Below, one piece after another: positions 5,681-8,091 of a stretch of DNA of 8,091 nucleotides. Within the stretch, counting starts at the first letter, position 1, and the number at the start of each line of letters is the position of its first letter. The stretch spans positions 1 through 8,091 of the forward strand of contig JAZFUU010000067.1 in assembly GCA_036447375.1 (NCBI GenBank), given 5' to 3'. The notes below the pieces were generated by a model. That model was given only the letters and a program-made list of their open reading frames with translations. It did not search any database and was not told where the DNA came from. The stretch is from JACZXC01 sp036447375. GTDB taxonomy: Bacteria > Myxococcota_A > UBA9160 > SMWR01. The translations under genes and the position numbers were made by a program.

Positions 5681-7070
5681 AGATTCTCTCGAAGTATCGG
5701 GCCCGCTCTACTTCCGACACGACGCCGTCGAAAAATTCCTGTTCGGTGCGCGCGAAATGTAGAAGATGGTCGATCACGGCGTCGCCGAACGCGTCCCGGG
5801 CAAAGCGGCTCTGGTCGAGAAGGTCGATCGCCTCGCGCAAGAAGCGCGGCACCTGGGGCAATTCGCGCGCCGCGTAGGCGTCTCCGACGAAGGCGGGGCC
5901 CGGCTCGAGCTTGCGCTCGATCCCATCGAGGCCCGCGGCCAACAGCGCGGCGTAGGCCAGATAGGGGTTCGCGTCGGCGCCGGGGATGCGGCATTCGACC
6001 CGAAGCGAGGAACCCCGGCCCACGATCCGAAAGCCCGCGGTGCGGTTGTCGTAGCTCCAGGCGATGCTGGTGGGGGCGAAGGTACCGGCGAGAAACCGCT
6101 TGTAGGAGTTCACGTTCGGGGCAAAGAACCAGGTCAGCTCGCGCGCGTGGGCGAGAAGACCCCCCAGATACCAGCGGAACATCTCCGACGAGCGCACCGG
6201 CGATCCCTCGAGCGGGCTGTCTCCCGCGAACTGGGCCTCGTCCTTCGCGTTCCACAAGCTCGAGTGGATGTGCAGGCTGCTCCCCGCGAGAGTCTCGTTC
6301 CACTTGGCCATGAACGTGATCGAGGCACCGGCGGCCGCTGCGATTTCCTTGGCCGCGAGCTTGTAGACCACGTGGGCATCGGCCATCTCCAGGGCCTCCG
6401 CGTACCGGAGATTGATCTCGTGCTGTCCCGGCCCCCACTCGCCCTTGCTGAATTCCACGGGAATGCCCGATTCGTCTACCCGGCGGCGGATCTCGCCGAT
6501 GATATTCTCGGCGAAGCTGCCCGAGAGGATGTGATAGTCCTCGATGTAGTGATGATGGGTCTGCAGGTCGCGGTATCCCTTGGCGCGAGCGCCGGCATAG
6601 TCGTCGCGGAACAGGAAGAACTCGAGCTCACTGCCCATCTTTGCGGTCAGGCCCATCGCCGCGACGCGATCGAGCTGTCGCTTGAGGATCGTCCGCGGCG
6701 CCACCTCGACCGGAGAGTCGTCGGATTCGCTGAGGGCATCGCAGAGAACCAGCGCACAACGATCCTGCCAGGTGGCCGCGCGCAGACTGGCGAGATCGGG
6801 CAGACAGCGCACGTCGCCATAGCCCTGGTCCCAGCTGGCGAAGGCGTATCCGGGCGTGGGATCCATCTCCATGTCGCATGCCAGCAGGTAGTTGCACACG
6901 TGCATGCCGCCGGACGCGATCTCATCCAGAAAGAAGGGGGCGTGAATCCGCTTTCCCACCAGGCGACCGTAGAGATCCGGCAGGGCCGTGACTATGGTCT
7001 CGATCGCCCCGCGCTCGACCTCGCGAGCCAGGTTCTCGAGGCTCAGTTTTCCTCGAGGCGGAGAAGACAC
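5679..7070 (-). CDS. Glutamine-synthetase-family ligase (PuuA/GlnT-like, probable gamma-glutamyl-amine ligase)
   Basis: The 463-residue product belongs to the type I glutamine synthetase fold, which activates glutamate with ATP and joins it to ammonia or an amine. Numbered from the GTG at 7070, an N-terminal beta-grasp part is followed by catalytic motifs GSELEFF (146-152, metal-binding Glu), GPGQHE (213-218), GSSLHIH (263-269), NSYKRF (321-326) and RVECR with NPYL (357-371). The tyrosine adenylylation sequence of true GlnA (NLYDLPPEE type) is absent; ELPQVPRF stands there. Overall it resembles PuuA/GlnT-like enzymes acting on polyamines or other amines; substrate is inferred. The reading frame is open to a GTG at 7172, but that start would overlap purF by 101 bases with a basic, low-quality extension. 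The GTG at 7070, one base after the purF stop, restores the usual length. No Shine-Dalgarno sequence is visible, suggesting coupling to purF. SDR follows directly. Confidence 0.88.
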   Translation of the reverse strand: MSSPPRGKLSLENLAREVERGAIETIVTALPDLYGRLVGKRIHAPFFLDEIASGGMHVCNYLLACDMEMDPTPGYAFASWDQGYGDVRCLPDLASLRAATWQDRCALVLCDALSESDDSPVEVAPRTILKRQLDRVAAMGLTAKMGSELEFFLFRDDYAGARAKGYRDLQTHHHYIEDYHILSGSFAENIIGEIRRRVDESGIPVEFSKGEWGPGQHEINLRYAEALEMADAHVVYKLAAKEIAAAAGASITFMAKWNETLAGSSLHIHSSLWNAKDEAQFAGDSPLEGSPVRSSEMFRWYLGGLLAHARELTWFFAPNVNSYKRFLAGTFAPTSIAWSYDNRTAGFRIVGRGSSLRVECRIPGADANPYLAYAALLAAGLDGIERKLEPGPAFVGDAYAARELPQVPRFLREAIDLLDQSRFARDAFGDAVIDHLLHFARTEQEFFDGVVSEVERARYFERI

Positions 7071-7071
7071 G

Positions 7072-8091
7072 TCAGTCGTCGTCTTTTTCGACGTCGCGGA
7101 ACAGAGACAGCTGGGGCGAGCCTTCGCTCGGCTCCCACGGAACCGGATACCGATCGGAAAAGCAGGCGTCACAGAAACCCTGCTTGAGCGAACGGGTCGC
7201 GCGGGTCAGGCCCTCCAGGGAGAGGTAGCCGAGGGAATCGGCACCCATCAATTCGCGGATCTCGTCTTCGCTGCGCTCATGGGCGATCAGCTCCGTACGG
7301 GTGGGAGTGTCGATGCCGTAGTGACAGGGACCGATGGTCGGTGGCGCGGAGATCCTCAGGTGGACCTCGCGCGCGCCGGTGTTTCGCAACATCGATACGA
7401 TCTTGATCAACGTGGTCCCGCGCACGATGGAATCGTCCACCAGCACCACCCGCTTTCCCTCCAACAGCCCCCGCACGGCGTTGTGCTTCACCTTGACGCC
7501 GAAATGCCGAATCGCCTGAGCCGGCTCGATGAAGGTCCGACGCACGAAATGGTTGCGGATGATGGCCTGCTCGTAGGGGATCTCCGACTCCTCGGCAAAG
7601 CCCAGGGCCGCCGGATCGCCGGAAGCCAGGACCGGGACCACCAGATCGGCCTTCACCGGGCATTCACGGGCGAGAAGCCGGCCCAGGTCCTTGCGGAAGG
7701 AATACACGTTGTTGCGGCTCAGGTTCGAATCGGGCCTCGCGAAATAGATGTACTCGAACACACAGAAAGTCTCGCGCTCCGCCCGCTTGAAGGGCCGCAG
7801 GGTGCGAAGCCGCCCGCGTTTCACGATCGCCACCTCGCCCGGCTCGAGATCGCGCTCGAAGGTGGCGCCGATCAGGTCCAGGGCGCAGGTCTCGCTGGCG
7901 GCGACCCACGCGCCGTCGAGTCGCCCCAGACTGAGGGGCCGGAACCCGTTCGGGTCGCGGACGGCGATCATCGAGTCGGAAGTGAGCATCACCAGACTGA
8001 AGGCGCCCTTCACCCGCGACAGCGAATCGATCAGTCGCTCCACCAGCGTCTTCTCCCGCGAGCGGGCCAACAACTGAACGATGACTTCGCT
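7072..8091 (-). CDS. purF: Amidophosphoribosyltransferase (5' partial), [4Fe-4S] type
   Basis: The visible 339 residues are the C-terminal two-thirds of glutamine PRPP amidotransferase, which makes phosphoribosylamine in the first committed step of purine synthesis. The frame runs to the window edge (SEVIVQLLARS, typical PurF), so the N-terminal catalytic cysteine and much of the glutaminase domain lie outside. RDPNGFRPL (45-53) belongs to the end of the glutaminase part. The PRPP loop VLVDDSIVRGTT is at 216-227. Four cysteines match the iron-sulfur ligands of the Bacillus-type enzyme: Cys110 (CVFEYIYFARPDS), Cys256 (PCHYGID), Cys307 and Cys310 (FCDACF). Two spots differ from the usual sequence: VLASG where VPDSG is expected, and VRRTFI for VGRTFI in the loop that covers PRPP. 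It is first in the run with the ligase and SDR genes. Family confidence is high; activity is presumed. Confidence 0.96.
   Translation of the reverse strand, partial: SEVIVQLLARSREKTLVERLIDSLSRVKGAFSLVMLTSDSMIAVRDPNGFRPLSLGRLDGAWVAASETCALDLIGATFERDLEPGEVAIVKRGRLRTLRPFKRAERETFCVFEYIYFARPDSNLSRNNVYSFRKDLGRLLARECPVKADLVVPVLASGDPAALGFAEESEIPYEQAIIRNHFVRRTFIEPAQAIRHFGVKVKHNAVRGLLEGKRVVLVDDSIVRGTTLIKIVSMLRNTGAREVHLRISAPPTIGPCHYGIDTPTRTELIAHERSEDEIRELMGADSLGYLSLEGLTRATRSLKQGFCDACFSDRYPVPWEPSEGSPQLSLFRDVEKDDD

Noticed and set aside
5455..6438. 327-codon minus-strand frame spanning the ligase and SDR genes
   Set aside because: It is an alternative frame of two real genes, dominated by Arg, Gly and Pro, so it is a shadow.
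5766..7187. 473-codon plus-strand frame opposite the ligase gene
   Set aside because: The minus-strand ligase has all glutamine-synthetase motifs. The opposite frame is a codon-bias shadow.
8071..8073. TTG as the start codon of purF
   Set aside because: The frame continues to the window edge and the residues before it (SEVIVQ) match conserved PurF sequence, so the start lies outside.

Overview
This GC-rich bacterial window is mostly housekeeping and cell-envelope genes, densely packed with short gaps, overlapping stops and starts, and frequent GTG starts. No mobile element, CRISPR array, phage gene or restriction gene is visible. The gene families point to a deltaproteobacterial-type lineage in the broad sense (Myxococcota, Desulfobacterota or Binatota-like): a small glycine-tailed RRM protein, a DUF4124-SLT transglycosylase, an iron-sulfur type PurF and a WbpA-type dehydrogenase. 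That placement is inference and the phylum is not certain.

Layout from left to right. (1) The 3' end of a plus-strand RRM RNA-binding protein gene, closed by an intrinsic terminator. (2) A minus-strand tRNA-Gly(GCC) with an encoded CCA, a perfect TATAAT just upstream and its own terminator, so transcription converges here. (3) A minus-strand envelope operon read from about 3144 down to 511: a lytic transglycosylase, then pgsA (phosphatidylglycerophosphate synthase), then a UDP-GlcNAc 6-dehydrogenase. The genes overlap and are probably translationally coupled. (4) A 125-nt divergent promoter region with an AT-rich 17-bp dyad and three phased CGATCG palindromes. (5) nadB (L-aspartate oxidase) on the plus strand. 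(6) A minus-strand run entering from the right edge: purF (5' end outside the window), a glutamine-synthetase-family ligase of the PuuA/GlnT kind, and a short-chain dehydrogenase. Gaps are 1 nt and 8-9 nt, so this is almost certainly one transcript.

Functional themes. The left operon joins peptidoglycan turnover, phospholipid synthesis and sugar-nucleotide oxidation. nadB starts de novo NAD synthesis. The right operon begins with the first committed step of purine synthesis, followed by an amine-glutamylating-type ligase and an oxidoreductase whose substrates cannot be read from sequence.

I see no clearly new system. The points most worth a second look are the purF-ligase-dehydrogenase cluster, the tRNA promoter box embedded in the dehydrogenase stop codon, the pgsA/tRNA-Gly(GCC) neighbourhood that resembles E. 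coli pgsA-glyW with a dehydrogenase inserted, and the patterned nadB/transglycosylase divergent region.
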